Notes: generated from the sequence alone by a model not told the origin. Shown: positions 35,828-45,934, numbered from the stretch's first letter. The stretch is 64,000 bases of DNA from Maioricimonas rarisocia (GCF_007747795.1 NZ_CP036275.1:682001-746000); one strand, 5' to 3'. A program made the numbers and translations.

Positions 35828-36880
35828 TTACAGTCGCGCCCCCCGGTACGTCACCTGCTTCCGCTCCGCCCGCTGACGCAGTTCGGGGATCGAATTACAG
35901 TGTCCCAGGAGAATGACCGTGTCGTCCGCACGGAGACCGACCTGAGACGTCAATGAGCGTTCCACCGAGCCGTCGGCGCGGCGAATCGCGACGACCAGCC
36001 AGCCGGTTGCCCCGCAAACCTCGAGTTCGCTCAGAGGCGTGTCGATCAGCGGCGAGTCCTCCTGGATCCGCACTTCATGGAAATTCAGGCCGATCTGCTG
36101 CAGTTCATCATTGAACCGGTCTTCGATCGCATCGCCCGCCAGCAGCGATTCTGCCGAGGGACGCAGGATGAGCTGGGCGATCTTTGTGGCTCCGATGGTG
36201 GCCGGCAGAACGACACGGCTGGCCCCGGATCTCAGGAGTTTCTGGCGGCTGGAGGGGGATTCCCCCCGGGCGACGATCTCCAGTTTCGGGTTCAGGTCAT
36301 GGGCGGTGAGGGTAATGAACACGTTCTTGACGTCGTCCGGCAGCACGCAGGCGAGCACGCTGGCCCGCTCGACACCTGCCGATTCGAGTACGAACTCTTC
36401 GGTCGCGTCTCCCAGCACGACCAGAAAACCTTGCTGCTCGGCTTGCCGCAGCCGCTCCTGATTCGTGTCGACGATCACGAAGTCCTGGCTGGCATCGGCC
36501 AGTTCGCGGGCGAGGATCTGCCCGACGCGGCCGTATCCGCAGACGATGACGTGGTTTGTCAGTCGCTCGATGCCTTTGGTCATTCGACGCGCTCCCAGGA
36601 CACGGTTGATCTCGCCCTCGGCAATCATCTGGACGAATCCGCCGAGGACGTAGATGGCGGACGTGCAGCCGGCGACGATCACGCCGATCGTAAACAGCAT
36701 CAGTCGCGGATCATCGATCGGCCGAACTTCGCCGTAGCCCACCCCGTAAATGGTGATCGTCACCATGTAGATCGATTCGAGCAGGCTCCAGCCGGCCATC
36801 CAATAGCCGATCACCGCGACGATGGTCGCGATCACGAAGACGCTGGTTCCCAGCAGGATCTTCCGCAGAGGCGAATTCAT
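35828..36880 (-). CDS. potassium channel protein with RCK (TrkA-N) domain
   Basis: 350 residues from the ATG at 36880. Two membrane helices (VFVIATIVAVIGYWMAG, about 14-30; LMLFTIGVIVAGCTSAIYVL, 60-79) flank a pore loop with the filter TITIYGVGYGE (41-51; GVGYG for the usual TVGYG). The RCK domain begins NHVIVCGYGRVGQILARELA (109-128), with the Rossmann GxGxxG and the acidic VIVDTN, followed by GDATEEFVLESAGV and a TrkA-C-like end domain. This is the MthK/Kch layout: a K+ channel gated by a cytosolic ligand-binding ring. An upstream open frame to 37612 is not used; it lacks codon character. Confidence 0.9.
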   Translation of the reverse strand: MNSPLRKILLGTSVFVIATIVAVIGYWMAGWSLLESIYMVTITIYGVGYGEVRPIDDPRLMLFTIGVIVAGCTSAIYVLGGFVQMIAEGEINRVLGARRMTKGIERLTNHVIVCGYGRVGQILARELADASQDFVIVDTNQERLRQAEQQGFLVVLGDATEEFVLESAGVERASVLACVLPDDVKNVFITLTAHDLNPKLEIVARGESPSSRQKLLRSGASRVVLPATIGATKIAQLILRPSAESLLAGDAIEDRFNDELQQIGLNFHEVRIQEDSPLIDTPLSELEVCGATGWLVVAIRRADGSVERSLTSQVGLRADDTVILLGHCNSIPELRQRAERKQVTYRGARL

Positions 36881-37083
36881 GCTGCGAACGGCTCGATGCA
36901 GGAGATGGGAGGGGAAGCTGCTGGACGGCGCCGCGATGATCCTGCATCGTGTGCAAACGGCGCGCCGTACGATTGCGTGCTGGGCTGCTAAGTGTTTTCT
37001 GTGCAGGAGGTTGCATTTCCCCTGCTGTGGGTGGGGGAGTGCGGAGTGCCTGTTTTCTGGGCAGTTGGAGCGCCGGGGGACGG

Positions 37084-38208
37084 CTACTCGGTGACGAGTC
37101 CCCTCATCAGGACGACTTCGAAGTCGCTCCCGCGGATCTGCTTGAGGCTGCTGAGGGCCTCGTTGTCCCACCGCGGGTCCGGTGTGCCGGACAGGAACCA
37201 GCTTCCTCCGTTGTCGGCGAGGAACATGCCGTACCGCTGGAGGGCCCGCAGGATGACCTGGGCCTCGGCGGGATAGCCGTCGATGTCGACCGACGCCTTC
37301 AGGCGGACGCGCATTCCCATGGGGGGCAGGGCAGGGGAGCTGTCGCGGCTGGCCCAGTGCCGGGCCGGCCAGACGTACGCCCTTCGCGTGTCGGGGCAGG
37401 TGAACCGGAGAGCGTGCCGGATTTCTCCCTGCTCGACCACTTCGTCGTAGCGAACCAGACCGGGGAAGATCGGCAGTCCGGCGGCGTCGGCGCTGGTCCA
37501 TCCTTCGGGACGCAGGTCGTTGGTTGCCAGGTCGAAGACGGCCCCGCCGTCGGCCCACCACCGCTTCCCCTCGGGGGCAGCAAAGGCATGGACAAGCTCG
37601 TACAGCACCCACGCATCGCGGTCGATCACGATGACGTGCCGGTCTCCTTCACCCCGCGGCATCCCCTCGATCGGAGCCCGGGGAGGGATCGGGTACGGCC
37701 CCGGATCGCTTTCTCCCTCGAACTGCGTGAAGTGCACCGGGACGCGTGGCTGGTCGCCAGGGACAACGATGTATGGGATCCCGATTCGTCCCCCGTCGTA
37801 CAGCCCGGAACCGAAGTCCGGGTGCAGGTTCCGTTCGGGGCCGATGGTCTCGATCAGGATGTCCGAGAGCGGATCGACCGGCTCGTCCGCGATCTCCTGG
37901 TTCCAGGGGTTGTCGTCGGGAAACAGTCGTCTTCCTCCCAGTGAGGCGAGGGGGCCGATGTGGACGGTGCCCGCTTCAAACGGAGCCGGAATTGGCTCCT
38001 TGAGCGTGGGGATCGCCTCTTGAGGTTCGATCGGGGCTGCAGTCGTGGGAGCGACGGGGCTCGCTGAAGAGCTGCCGGTCGGTGGGGCTGGGAGGTCCGG
38101 GGCCTCGCTGGAACCGGTCAGTCCCAGTTCGTGAACGAGCACCGGTGCGATGCAGAGGATCGCGATCAGGAGAATCCACGTATCGAGCTGTCGCTGTCTG
38201 TTCTGCAT
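37084..38208 (-). CDS. membrane-anchored exported protein of unknown function
   Basis: 374 residues with one N-terminal helix (WILLIAILCIAPVLVHEL, 11-28) that acts as an anchor or signal, then a Pro/Ser/Thr-rich linker (about 36-75) and a globular part of about 290 residues with conserved-looking blocks: DDNPWNQ, GIPYIVV, ESDPGPYPIPP, GDRHVIVID, and WTSADAAGLPIFPGLVRYDEV. The block set is one I associate with a bacterial family of unknown function, with the WTSADAAGLP and WPARHWA motifs. No catalytic motif is evident. Leftward, 203 bp upstream of the channel gene. Confidence 0.75.
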   Translation of the reverse strand: MQNRQRQLDTWILLIAILCIAPVLVHELGLTGSSEAPDLPAPPTGSSSASPVAPTTAAPIEPQEAIPTLKEPIPAPFEAGTVHIGPLASLGGRRLFPDDNPWNQEIADEPVDPLSDILIETIGPERNLHPDFGSGLYDGGRIGIPYIVVPGDQPRVPVHFTQFEGESDPGPYPIPPRAPIEGMPRGEGDRHVIVIDRDAWVLYELVHAFAAPEGKRWWADGGAVFDLATNDLRPEGWTSADAAGLPIFPGLVRYDEVVEQGEIRHALRFTCPDTRRAYVWPARHWASRDSSPALPPMGMRVRLKASVDIDGYPAEAQVILRALQRYGMFLADNGGSWFLSGTPDPRWDNEALSSLKQIRGSDFEVVLMRGLVTE

Positions 38209-38555
38209 GATCGGACTGTCCGTTCGGATCGCGAATTCCTGCCCGAGAGCGTCGCACGGTTCGACTTCAACGCGTAGTTTGCCGCTGTGAAGCGGGCCAG
38301 CAGATTTCGTTCGGAATGAGAAACTGGCCCGGGGCTGCGGCGGCGGGTTGGGGTCGTAGTGGTGTGGCGTGGCGGCCTCCGCACAACTTGACGAGACAGC
38401 GCTCCTGTCGCAGGCCGCAGGATCTGCGTCGCTTTCGGTATTTTCCCCAACCGCCTGCGTGGCCGGTCTTGCGGAGCGGCACGCTTCGACGATCCCGCCT
38501 ACAATGTCGCTGCGTTCCCTTACACCCGGTCATGCATGCAACAGAGTAGGGTTCG
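38209..38555. other. 347-bp divergent intergenic region
   Basis: No gene recognised. A -10-like TACAAT lies at 38500-38505 on the plus strand, about 50 bp before the esterase-like gene, but no convincing -35 at the right spacing. The leftward exported-protein promoter must also be here. Confidence 0.4.
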
Positions 38556-41123
38556 ATGAATCTCGTTCTGCGAACAGGCGTTGCGGTGCTGGTGCTCGCG
38601 GTGATGACGGGGGTAGCGAAGGCTGCCGAGACCGGATTCATCGAGCGTACCTACGAAGATGCGGCCGGTGCGCATCCGTTTCGGGTGTACGTGCCGAAGG
38701 GATACAGTCCGGATCGCGAATGGCCGGTGATGCTCTTCCTGCATGGGGCGGGCGAGCGGGGGACGGACGGTCTGCTGCCGATCACCGTTGGCCTGGGGCC
38801 GATGATCGAGGCGTGGGGAGAGGATTTCCCGTTCATCGTGGTCTTCCCGCAGTGTGAGGCGAAGCGGGGACGGATCCTCAAAGGCTGGAATCCTGACCGG
38901 CCGCATGCTCAGCGGGCCCTGAAGATGCTCGAACAGGTCGAGGCGGAGTTCGCGACCGATCCTGAGCGGCGGGTGCTGACCGGCTGGTCGATGGGGGGCT
39001 TTGGTTGCTGGCGCGTCGCGGCGGCGACACCCGACATGTGGTCGGCGGTGGTGGTGCTGGCCGGCGGCGGCGAGCCCGAACTGGCTTCAAACCTGACGGA
39101 CGTTCCTGTCTGGATTTTCCATGGTGCCGACGACGAAGTGGTCCCTCCGGGCAGGTCCCGCGAATTAGTGGCGGCCCTCGAGAAGGCCGGATGCACCTTC
39201 GCGTATACCGAGTTGTCGGGGGTTGGTCACAACTGCTGGCGTCAGGTTTACACCTGCCCGGACGTGGTTGAGTGGATGCTTGATCCCTCGCAGCCGCCGG
39301 GTGGCGATGTCGAGCCGGATCAGGCGATTCTGGCGCGCGCTGCCCGGGCCCGCCGCGAGAAGTTTCGCGAAGCGCTGCGCATTCCGGGAGCGGTTGCGGT
39401 CCGCATTGGGCCGGATGCAATGACCGCCGCGGGGTTCGGTCTGTCGGACGCGGTTCCGAATGAGTGGAAGCAGGGCCGGATCGACGACATTGAAGAAACG
39501 CTCGAGGCGTTGGGCGAACAGTTCGTGATCCAGATGCGCGAGATTGATTACGCGCTCGAACTGGATCGGGCAATCTTCCGGTCGGACGACTTCGGGCGGC
39601 TGCAGTTGCGGATCGGCGTTCGTAATCTGGTGCTCGAGGTTGCTCAAACCTCCATTACCGGAACGACTCAGCAGATTCGTGCCGATGGCCTGCGGGTGGT
39701 CGTGGGGCACCGGCGTCCCGTCTGGCTCGAAGTCGACGTGCATCCCGTCGTGCGTGGCGATCGGATGGAACTGCGGCTGCTGGGGGCCGATTTTCGGATT
39801 CCGGACGACAACTGGTATGTGGCTGCGCCGCGAAACATCGAGGTTCGCGGCGGTGAGCTGACGCCGGATCTTGTGCGGATCGGGCTGGTTGGCGGACTGT
39901 ATCTGCGGAAATCGCAGATCGAAGCCGAGGTCCGCCGGCTGGTGCCGGATCTGATCGCGACCGCCGAGGACATGGTCTCCGAAGTGGATGCCTCGCCGTT
40001 TATGGCGAGTGTCTGGCCGGTGCCGGTCTACACGCCGGATGCGCGGCTGCGACCGCAGGCGGTTCAGGTCGACAGTCGGGGAGCCGAGCTGGTCTTTGGT
40101 CTCGTTGCAGGACCGGTGGACGCCGTGCACGTGCCCGAACGGCCTCGCCTGGAGGCGGTGCCGGTGCCGGCACTGGATTCCGTCGATCGGTCCCGGTTTC
40201 TGCAGCTCGATCTGGCGCCGGGCGTGGTGACGCCGCTGTCACAGATGATCGTTGATGCCGACGTCGCCCGACTGCATCCGCTGGACGTTCCGGACGAGCG
40301 GTTTCATGTCATGGCCGATCGTGCCTTCCTCGAGTCGGTTGTCCCGGACCTGAAGACGCTGCCGGACGATGCCCGGCTGCTGCCGGAATTCCGCCTCGTC
40401 GAGCCGCTTTCGGTGCGGCCGGGGCAGGTTGATTCCAACGGCACGGATATGGAATTTGTCGTGCCCGGTGTGGTGTTTTCGATTGATCACCGCAGCGACG
40501 TGTCGTCCCCCTGGCAGGCAGTCGCTGAGCTGGAGATCTCTGTCTCGCAGCAGGCCCGACTGGAACTGGTACGTGGCGAAGACGGTGGGCGAACTCTGCG
40601 GCTGGGCTGGTCGTCTGATCCGCAGGTGGAGGTGCATGGCCGCTTCGCCGACGGGTACACACCACGGCACCCCGAGCTGAATGTGGATGCCTTTCGCCGG
40701 GAATTCGTCGAAGCGTGGACGGCCTGGACGCGCGGTGCTGCCGGCAACGAAGTCGCCGTCCCGAACCTGCAGGTTGGGGCGGCCGCCATGGGCCTGAGTG
40801 ACCTGAAGTGGTCCTCGAACCGGCTGGTGACCGAGTTCTCGATGCAGCCGTCGGAAGTCGCCAACGAAGCCAGGCGGACGTTCGAATACAAAGTGCGGGG
40901 ACCCGATTCGCGGTGGAGCCAGCCGTACAGGTTGCCGGGCGGCGAGTCGCACGAATACCGCGTACCCTACGACATGGAACTGCGGGCCGTCGCCCCCCTG
41001 CCCGGGGCACGGAGCCGCGTTGTGCCCGGTGGGCGGCTGATGCTTCAGCCGCTGCGGCGTCGCGGTCGCTTTCGTCTGCGTTCGGTGGAGCCTGAGCCGC
41101 AACGGACAAGGTCCGATCGGTAA
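38556..41123 (+). CDS. secreted esterase/hydrolase fused to a large unknown C-terminal region
   Basis: 855 residues with a signal peptide (VLVLAVMTGVAKAAE, about 11-25). The N-terminal domain (25-250) is an alpha/beta hydrolase of the PHB-depolymerase/LpqC type: oxyanion FLHGAGERGT (61-70), nucleophile S145 in GWSMGG, acid D192/D193 in GADDEVVP and base H225 in GVGHNCW. Residues about 255-855 form no family I know: a helical stretch (RARREKFREALR), then beta-rich repeats (EVRGGELTPDLVRIGLVGGLYL), ending in a basic tail. This C-terminal part recalls planctomycete proteins that lie beside secreted hydrolases. Start: ATG at 38556; no strong ribosome binding site. Confidence 0.8.
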   Translation: MNLVLRTGVAVLVLAVMTGVAKAAETGFIERTYEDAAGAHPFRVYVPKGYSPDREWPVMLFLHGAGERGTDGLLPITVGLGPMIEAWGEDFPFIVVFPQCEAKRGRILKGWNPDRPHAQRALKMLEQVEAEFATDPERRVLTGWSMGGFGCWRVAAATPDMWSAVVVLAGGGEPELASNLTDVPVWIFHGADDEVVPPGRSRELVAALEKAGCTFAYTELSGVGHNCWRQVYTCPDVVEWMLDPSQPPGGDVEPDQAILARAARARREKFREALRIPGAVAVRIGPDAMTAAGFGLSDAVPNEWKQGRIDDIEETLEALGEQFVIQMREIDYALELDRAIFRSDDFGRLQLRIGVRNLVLEVAQTSITGTTQQIRADGLRVVVGHRRPVWLEVDVHPVVRGDRMELRLLGADFRIPDDNWYVAAPRNIEVRGGELTPDLVRIGLVGGLYLRKSQIEAEVRRLVPDLIATAEDMVSEVDASPFMASVWPVPVYTPDARLRPQAVQVDSRGAELVFGLVAGPVDAVHVPERPRLEAVPVPALDSVDRSRFLQLDLAPGVVTPLSQMIVDADVARLHPLDVPDERFHVMADRAFLESVVPDLKTLPDDARLLPEFRLVEPLSVRPGQVDSNGTDMEFVVPGVVFSIDHRSDVSSPWQAVAELEISVSQQARLELVRGEDGGRTLRLGWSSDPQVEVHGRFADGYTPRHPELNVDAFRREFVEAWTAWTRGAAGNEVAVPNLQVGAAAMGLSDLKWSSNRLVTEFSMQPSEVANEARRTFEYKVRGPDSRWSQPYRLPGGESHEYRVPYDMELRAVAPLPGARSRVVPGGRLMLQPLRRRGRFRLRSVEPEPQRTRSDR

Positions 41124-41306
41124 GGTGGCAACATGTGGGCGGTCTGTGCGCTTGATTCGCCTCACGGGCCTTGCGAGAATCACGGGCCTGAATCAGTTTC
41201 TCGATCTGCAGTGGCTTCTCCTCTGATCAACTGAGACTATGCGGATTTCCGGGGTGTCGTTGTTCGACGATCACTCAGCACCCTTCGCGGCATTTGAGGC
41301 GAGCAA

Positions 41307-42884
41307 ATGAAATTCCTTGATGGGCAGACAGTCGGCATCGACCTCGGGACCACCTATTCCTCCATCGCCCAGCTCGACAACGAGGGGCATCCGGCATCGC
41401 TGCCGAACGCAGACGGAAAGACGATCACTCCGTCTGTCGTGCTGCTTGGCGACGATGGCAAGGTGATCGTCGGGCCCACGTTCGAGCGGATGGCGATCGA
41501 AGATCCCGGCAATATCGTCGAAGCCGTGAAGCGGCAGATGGGCAACAAGGACTTCTTCGTCGTCTATCAGGAAAAGAAGCTGACGCCCGAGTTCATCTCC
41601 GCCCTCATCCTGAAGAAGCTCAAGCAGGATGCGGAAAAGACGGTCGGCCCGATCGCCAACGCCGTCATCACCGTTCCCTACTACTTCAACGATGTCCGCC
41701 GTAAGGCGACGCAGGATGCCGGCCGCATCGCCGGGCTGAACGTGATCGACATCATCAACGAGCCGACCGCCGCCACGCTCGCCTACGCCTGGCAGAAAGG
41801 GGAGCTGGGCCGCAAGGACCTGGCCGGGCAGGAACGGACGATTCTCGTTTACGACCTGGGGGGCGGAACGTTCGACGTGACGGTCGTCCGGTACACGCCG
41901 ACCAACTTCCGCGTGCTGGCGACCGACGGTGACGTGATGCTCGGCGGCCTGGACTGGAGCCGCCGCGTCGTCGATCACGTGGCCGAGCAGTTCCACCGCA
42001 AGTTTGGCGAAGATCCCCGTGAAGATCCCGAAACGCTGATGACCTTCACGCAGGAGTGTGAGCAGGCCAAGCGGGATCTCTCCGACAAGGCTCAGGTGCC
42101 GATCAGCGTCTACTACAAGGGCAAGAGCCTGACCGTGGCTCTGACGCGTGGTGACTTCGAGCGGCTGACCGGCGATCTGATGCAGCGGACCCGCGATACC
42201 ACCGAGCTGGTGATGCAGCAGGCGGGTGTCTCGAAGGGTGAGCTGGACGAAGTGGTGCTCGTCGGCGGTTCGACCTACATGCCTGTCGTCGAAACGATGC
42301 TTCGCGAAGTGACCGGCATTTCGCCCTCCCGCGAAGTGACGCCGGAAGAGGCGGTGGCTCAGGGTGCCGCCATTCACGCGGCCATTCTCGAGGCGCGGGC
42401 GACCGGTGGTGAGAGCCGGCTCGGACAGGCGGTCAATACGCGGCTGCGGTCGGTGGCGACGTCCGACGTCAACTCGCACTCGCTGGGGGTGAAGATCACC
42501 GACCCCAACGATCGGGAGCGGAAGATCAATCACATCATGATCCCCAAGAACACGCCGGTGCCGGCCAAGGTCTCGCAGCGGTTCGTGACGAACTCCCCGA
42601 ACCAGCAGCGGGTGCACATCGAGGTGCTCGAAGGGGATGCGCCCGATCCGGCCGCCTGCACGCTGATTGGTGACTTCCGGATCGTCAACCTGCCTCCGGA
42701 TCTGCCCAAGGGCTCGCCGGTCGAAGTGACCTACGCCTATGACAAAAACGGCCGGATCAACGCGAGTGCCAAGGAGCTGACCGGGGATCTCGCGGCTCAG
42801 ATCGAGATCGTCCGGGATTCCGGCCTCGATGCCGAAGGGATCGTTTCGCTCGAGTCGCTCGCCGAAGAGTACAAGGTCGAGTAG
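41307..42884 (+). CDS. Hsp70 family chaperone, short form
   Basis: A 525-residue Hsp70. The nucleotide-binding domain has phosphate-1 GIDLGTTYSSIA (10-21), phosphate-2 LVYDLGGGTFDVTVV and the adenosine motif VVLVGGSTYMP. The substrate-binding beta domain follows (NSHSLGVKI, VPAKVSQRF, HIEVLEGD), but the C-terminal helical lid is reduced to about 30 residues, compared with about 110 in DnaK (638 aa). It is therefore a paralogue like HscC/short Hsp70, not the main DnaK. The next gene is a J-like membrane protein 134 bp downstream, suggesting a pair. Ribosome binding site GAGGCGAG before the ATG. Confidence 0.9.
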   Translation: MKFLDGQTVGIDLGTTYSSIAQLDNEGHPASLPNADGKTITPSVVLLGDDGKVIVGPTFERMAIEDPGNIVEAVKRQMGNKDFFVVYQEKKLTPEFISALILKKLKQDAEKTVGPIANAVITVPYYFNDVRRKATQDAGRIAGLNVIDIINEPTAATLAYAWQKGELGRKDLAGQERTILVYDLGGGTFDVTVVRYTPTNFRVLATDGDVMLGGLDWSRRVVDHVAEQFHRKFGEDPREDPETLMTFTQECEQAKRDLSDKAQVPISVYYKGKSLTVALTRGDFERLTGDLMQRTRDTTELVMQQAGVSKGELDEVVLVGGSTYMPVVETMLREVTGISPSREVTPEEAVAQGAAIHAAILEARATGGESRLGQAVNTRLRSVATSDVNSHSLGVKITDPNDRERKINHIMIPKNTPVPAKVSQRFVTNSPNQQRVHIEVLEGDAPDPAACTLIGDFRIVNLPPDLPKGSPVEVTYAYDKNGRINASAKELTGDLAAQIEIVRDSGLDAEGIVSLESLAEEYKVE

Positions 42885-43018
42885 TCCGGCCGGGACGCCC
42901 GGTGACAGGCCCGTGCCGCGAAAGCGTCTCCATCCGTGGCCGGGACGACGCGTCGATTCCCTCGCAGTTCCACGCGGCAGGTGGCCGTCGTGGCGAAGGT
43001 TGAGCAAGGCTGGCTTTC

Positions 43019-44035
43019 ATGGATGTTTACAAAGAGTGGCTGGGGATTCCCGAAGGGGAACGTCCTCCCGACCACTACACGCTGCTGCGGTGCGTGCAGT
43101 TCGAGGATGACCCCGAGAAGATCCGGGCGCACTACAAGAAGCTCAATGCGCACGTCCGTACGTACGCCACCGGCCAGTATTCCGAGCAGTCGCAGGATCT
43201 GCTCAACGAGCTGGCCAAGGCGATGCTCTGCCTGACCGACCCGGAGCGGAAGCGGGACTACGACGAGAGTCTCGGTCGCGAATTCGCGCCTGAGCTCGAC
43301 GAGTTTGGCCGTCTGCCGCTGCTCGACGTACTGGTTGAGCAGGGGCACATTTCCCGCGATCAGAAGAAGGAAGTCGAGGACTTCGCCGAGAGGCGCGGTC
43401 TCTCGGAGCGCGACGCGGTCGTGCAGATGAAACTCGTCAACGCCACGACCGCCGCGCAGGCCCTGGCCCGTCAGCTCGGCTTCACCTACGTCGACCTCGA
43501 GGACATGCTGCCGGAAGATTCGGCCCTCGACATGGTGCCGAAGAATCTGGTCAAGCGGCATTCGATTCTGCCGCTCTTCGTCGACGACGACCGCCTGCTG
43601 GTGGCCTGTGTCGACAATCCCGAACACGAACTGGAAGAGGAGTTGCGGCTTCGGTTCGGCGTGCCGGTCCGACCCGTTCTCGCTACCCCCCGGGCGATTA
43701 ATCAGGCGATCGCGAAATACTACGCGCCTGGTGCGCGGGACGAGGCAGTGGCGAACGTAAACGTCAGCACCGGCGGCGGAAAGAAGAAGTCGGGCGGCAA
43801 GGCGAAAGAGCCGGCAAAAGCCTTCTCGGAACTGTCTGACGACGAGAAGCAGCAGCGGAAGAACCTCGGCATTCTCTTTATGTGCTGGGCGTTCGTGGTG
43901 CCGATGCTCCCTCTGGTTCTCCGCGGATTTGTCCCGCAGTTGCTCGCCTATCCGGTGATCGCGAACGCCTGGTATCTGGTGTTCCTGACGATGCCGGTGA
44001 CGGTCTGGTGGGTCACGCAGAAGTACTGGAAGTGA
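43019..44035 (+). CDS. J-like and MshEN (GspE N-terminal) domain membrane protein
   Basis: A 338-residue protein. Residues about 18-85 resemble a J domain (HYTLLRCVQFEDDPEKIRAHY, then LTDPERKRDYDESLG), but the HPD triad that activates Hsp70 is absent; its place holds VRTYATGQYS. Residues about 98-235 match the MshEN/GspE N-terminal domain (LLDVLVEQGHISRDQ, LARQLGFTYVDL, ILPLFVDDDRLLVACVDNP), which in other proteins can bind c-di-GMP. A Lys/Gly-rich linker leads to two membrane helices (NLGILFMCWAFVVPMLPLVL and VIANAWYLVFLTMPVTVWWV). It lies just behind the Hsp70 gene, so a role as its membrane-tethered partner is plausible. Confidence 0.8.
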   Translation: MDVYKEWLGIPEGERPPDHYTLLRCVQFEDDPEKIRAHYKKLNAHVRTYATGQYSEQSQDLLNELAKAMLCLTDPERKRDYDESLGREFAPELDEFGRLPLLDVLVEQGHISRDQKKEVEDFAERRGLSERDAVVQMKLVNATTAAQALARQLGFTYVDLEDMLPEDSALDMVPKNLVKRHSILPLFVDDDRLLVACVDNPEHELEEELRLRFGVPVRPVLATPRAINQAIAKYYAPGARDEAVANVNVSTGGGKKKSGGKAKEPAKAFSELSDDEKQQRKNLGILFMCWAFVVPMLPLVLRGFVPQLLAYPVIANAWYLVFLTMPVTVWWVTQKYWK

Positions 44036-44270
44036 TCGGCCGGCTGCCGCCGGTCTCACGGTGGCGAATGGCCCGCAATTCCGGACTGCGTTGACCCTGC
44101 GGGTGGCGTCCACCATCATCTCTGCGCCGAAACCGAACCGGAACGGGCTCGGTGTGGTCGGTGAAAACGCCGACCTGCCGTGTCGACGAGCGGTCGGCGT
44201 TGCTGCTGATACGGGTGCGCCGCCGCGTGCCCCGTCCTCCCTCCCCCCTGAAACGCGAAACTGTTGACCG

Positions 44271-45800
44271 ATGGCCCAGCCGAACAAGCCCGATCGCTTC
44301 GAAGTGGCCCGCCGCCAGAAGCTGGAAAAGATTGTCGAACTCGGGCACGACCCGTTTGGCCAGCGGTTTGACGGGCATCAGTCCATCGACTCGGCACGCG
44401 CGCTCTGTCCCGAAGAGAGCGGCGTCGATGGTGAGAAGGTGCGCGTCGCCGGGCGGATCATGCTGCGTCGCAAGGCCGGCAAGCTCCGCTTCTTTGACAT
44501 CAAGGACGCGACCGGCCGGATTCAGCTGCTGTTCTCCCGCGGTGACCTCTCGGCGGAGCAGTGGGAGCTGATGGGCCAGCTCGACCTGGGGGATCTGATC
44601 GGCATCGATGGCGCCATGCGGCGGACCGATTCCGGCGAAGTGTCGATCTTCGTCGAGCAGCTCACCATCCTCGGTAAGTCGCTGGTGCAGCCGCCGGAGA
44701 AGTTCCACGGGGCGCAGGATGTCGAGCTGCGTCTGCGGCAGCGGTACGTGGACCTGATCTACACCGAAGGGGTGCTCGACAAACTGTTGCTGCGGAGCCG
44801 GATCGTCGATTCGGTGCGGCAGACTCTGCGGTCGGAGCAGTTTGTCGAGGTCGAAACGCCCGTCCTGCACTCCATCGCCGGCGGAGCCGCCGCCCGTCCG
44901 TTCGTGACGCATCACAACGCGCTGGACATCGACCTGTACCTGCGGATCGCGCTGGAGCTGCATCTGAAGCGGCTGATGGTCGGCGGCGTCGAGCGGGTGT
45001 ACGAGATGGGCCGCGTCTTCCGCAACGAGGGGATCGACGCGACGCACAATCCCGAATTCACCATGATCGAGATCTATCAGGCTTACGGTGACTACCGCAG
45101 CATGATGGATCTGACCGAGTCGATCGTGACGAACGCGGTTCGGGCCGTGCTCGCAAAATCCGGGCAGGAGAATCCCGAGCGGCTCGTGCTCCCCTGGGGG
45201 GACGACGAGATTGACTTCACGCCCCCCTGGCCGCGACGGACGTATGCCGAACTGTTCGCCGAGCATGCCGGCTGCGAAACCACGGATCTCGAAGCCGTCA
45301 AGGAGAAGGCCCGTTCCGAAGCGTCGCACGGCAGTATCGGGCGGGAATTCATTCAGCAGATGGAGGCCGGCCACGTTCACCCGGACGTGATCGTCAACGA
45401 AGTTTTCGAGGCGGCGGTCGAGCACAAGCTGACCGGCCCGCTGTTCTGTATCGACTACCCGGCCGCCATGTGCCCGCTGACCAAGCGGAAGGCAGGCCAG
45501 CCGGAGATTGCCGAGCGGTTCGAGCTGTTCGTCCAGGGGATGGAGCTGGCCAACGCCTATACCGAGCTGAACGATCCGTCGCTGCAGGAGGAGCTGTTCC
45601 GCACACAGCTCGAAGGGCTCTCGGAAGAAGACTCGATGGCGAAGATGGATACCGATTTCATTCGGGCCCTGAAGGTGGGGATGCCCCCCGCAGGCGGGCT
45701 CGGGATCGGTATCGATCGTCTGGTGATGCTGCTGACCGACAGCCGCAGTATTCGCGACGTGATCTTCTTCCCGCTGCTCCGTCCTGAAATAACCGGCTGA
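44271..45800 (+). CDS. lysS: lysyl-tRNA synthetase, class II
   Basis: A 509-residue class II lysyl-tRNA synthetase that charges tRNA-Lys. The N-terminal OB-fold anticodon-binding domain is at about 50-160 ([20 protein letters not shown]). The catalytic core has motif 1 ([14 protein letters not shown]), motif 2 [18 protein letters not shown] with its ATP-binding Arg, and motif 3 [15 protein letters not shown] near the C-terminus. Length is normal and nothing is missing. It starts 235 bp after the J-like gene; no T-box or other leader was seen. It precedes the ATP synthase operon by 186 bp. Confidence 0.97.
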   Translation: MAQPNKPDRFEVARRQKLEKIVELGHDPFGQRFDGHQSIDSARALCPEESGVDGEKVRVAGRIMLRRKAGKLRFFDIKDATGRIQLLFSRGDLSAEQWELMGQLDLGDLIGIDGAMRRTDSGEVSIFVEQLTILGKSLVQPPEKFHGAQDVELRLRQRYVDLIYTEGVLDKLLLRSRIVDSVRQTLRSEQFVEVETPVLHSIAGGAAARPFVTHHNALDIDLYLRIALELHLKRLMVGGVERVYEMGRVFRNEGIDATHNPEFTMIEIYQAYGDYRSMMDLTESIVTNAVRAVLAKSGQENPERLVLPWGDDEIDFTPPWPRRTYAELFAEHAGCETTDLEAVKEKARSEASHGSIGREFIQQMEAGHVHPDVIVNEVFEAAVEHKLTGPLFCIDYPAAMCPLTKRKAGQPEIAERFELFVQGMELANAYTELNDPSLQEELFRTQLEGLSEEDSMAKMDTDFIRALKVGMPPAGGLGIGIDRLVMLLTDSRSIRDVIFFPLLRPEITG

Positions 45801-45897
45801 CCCCCGTCAATGTGGTGGAATCCCGGTACGACAGTTCTTTGCGCCGGGAAACCCTCTGGCCAGTTGTGGGAATTTGGCCGGGCCGGAATTCGCTGCT

Positions 45898-45926
45898 TTG
45901 ACACTGTCAGAGGGCCCCACTAGACT
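45898..45926 (+). promoter_or_regulatory. sigma-70-type promoter of the ATP synthase operon
   Basis: TTGACA, a 17-bp spacer, then TAGACT, a near-consensus pair 61 bp before the first operon ATG at 45987. Transcription would begin near 45933, just before a palindrome. Confidence 0.6.
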
Positions 45927-45934
45927 GGCCGCGA

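Noticed and set aside
41271-43007. 578-codon open frame opposite the Hsp70 gene
   Set aside because: Reverse of a strongly conserved Hsp70; no motif and no ribosome binding site.
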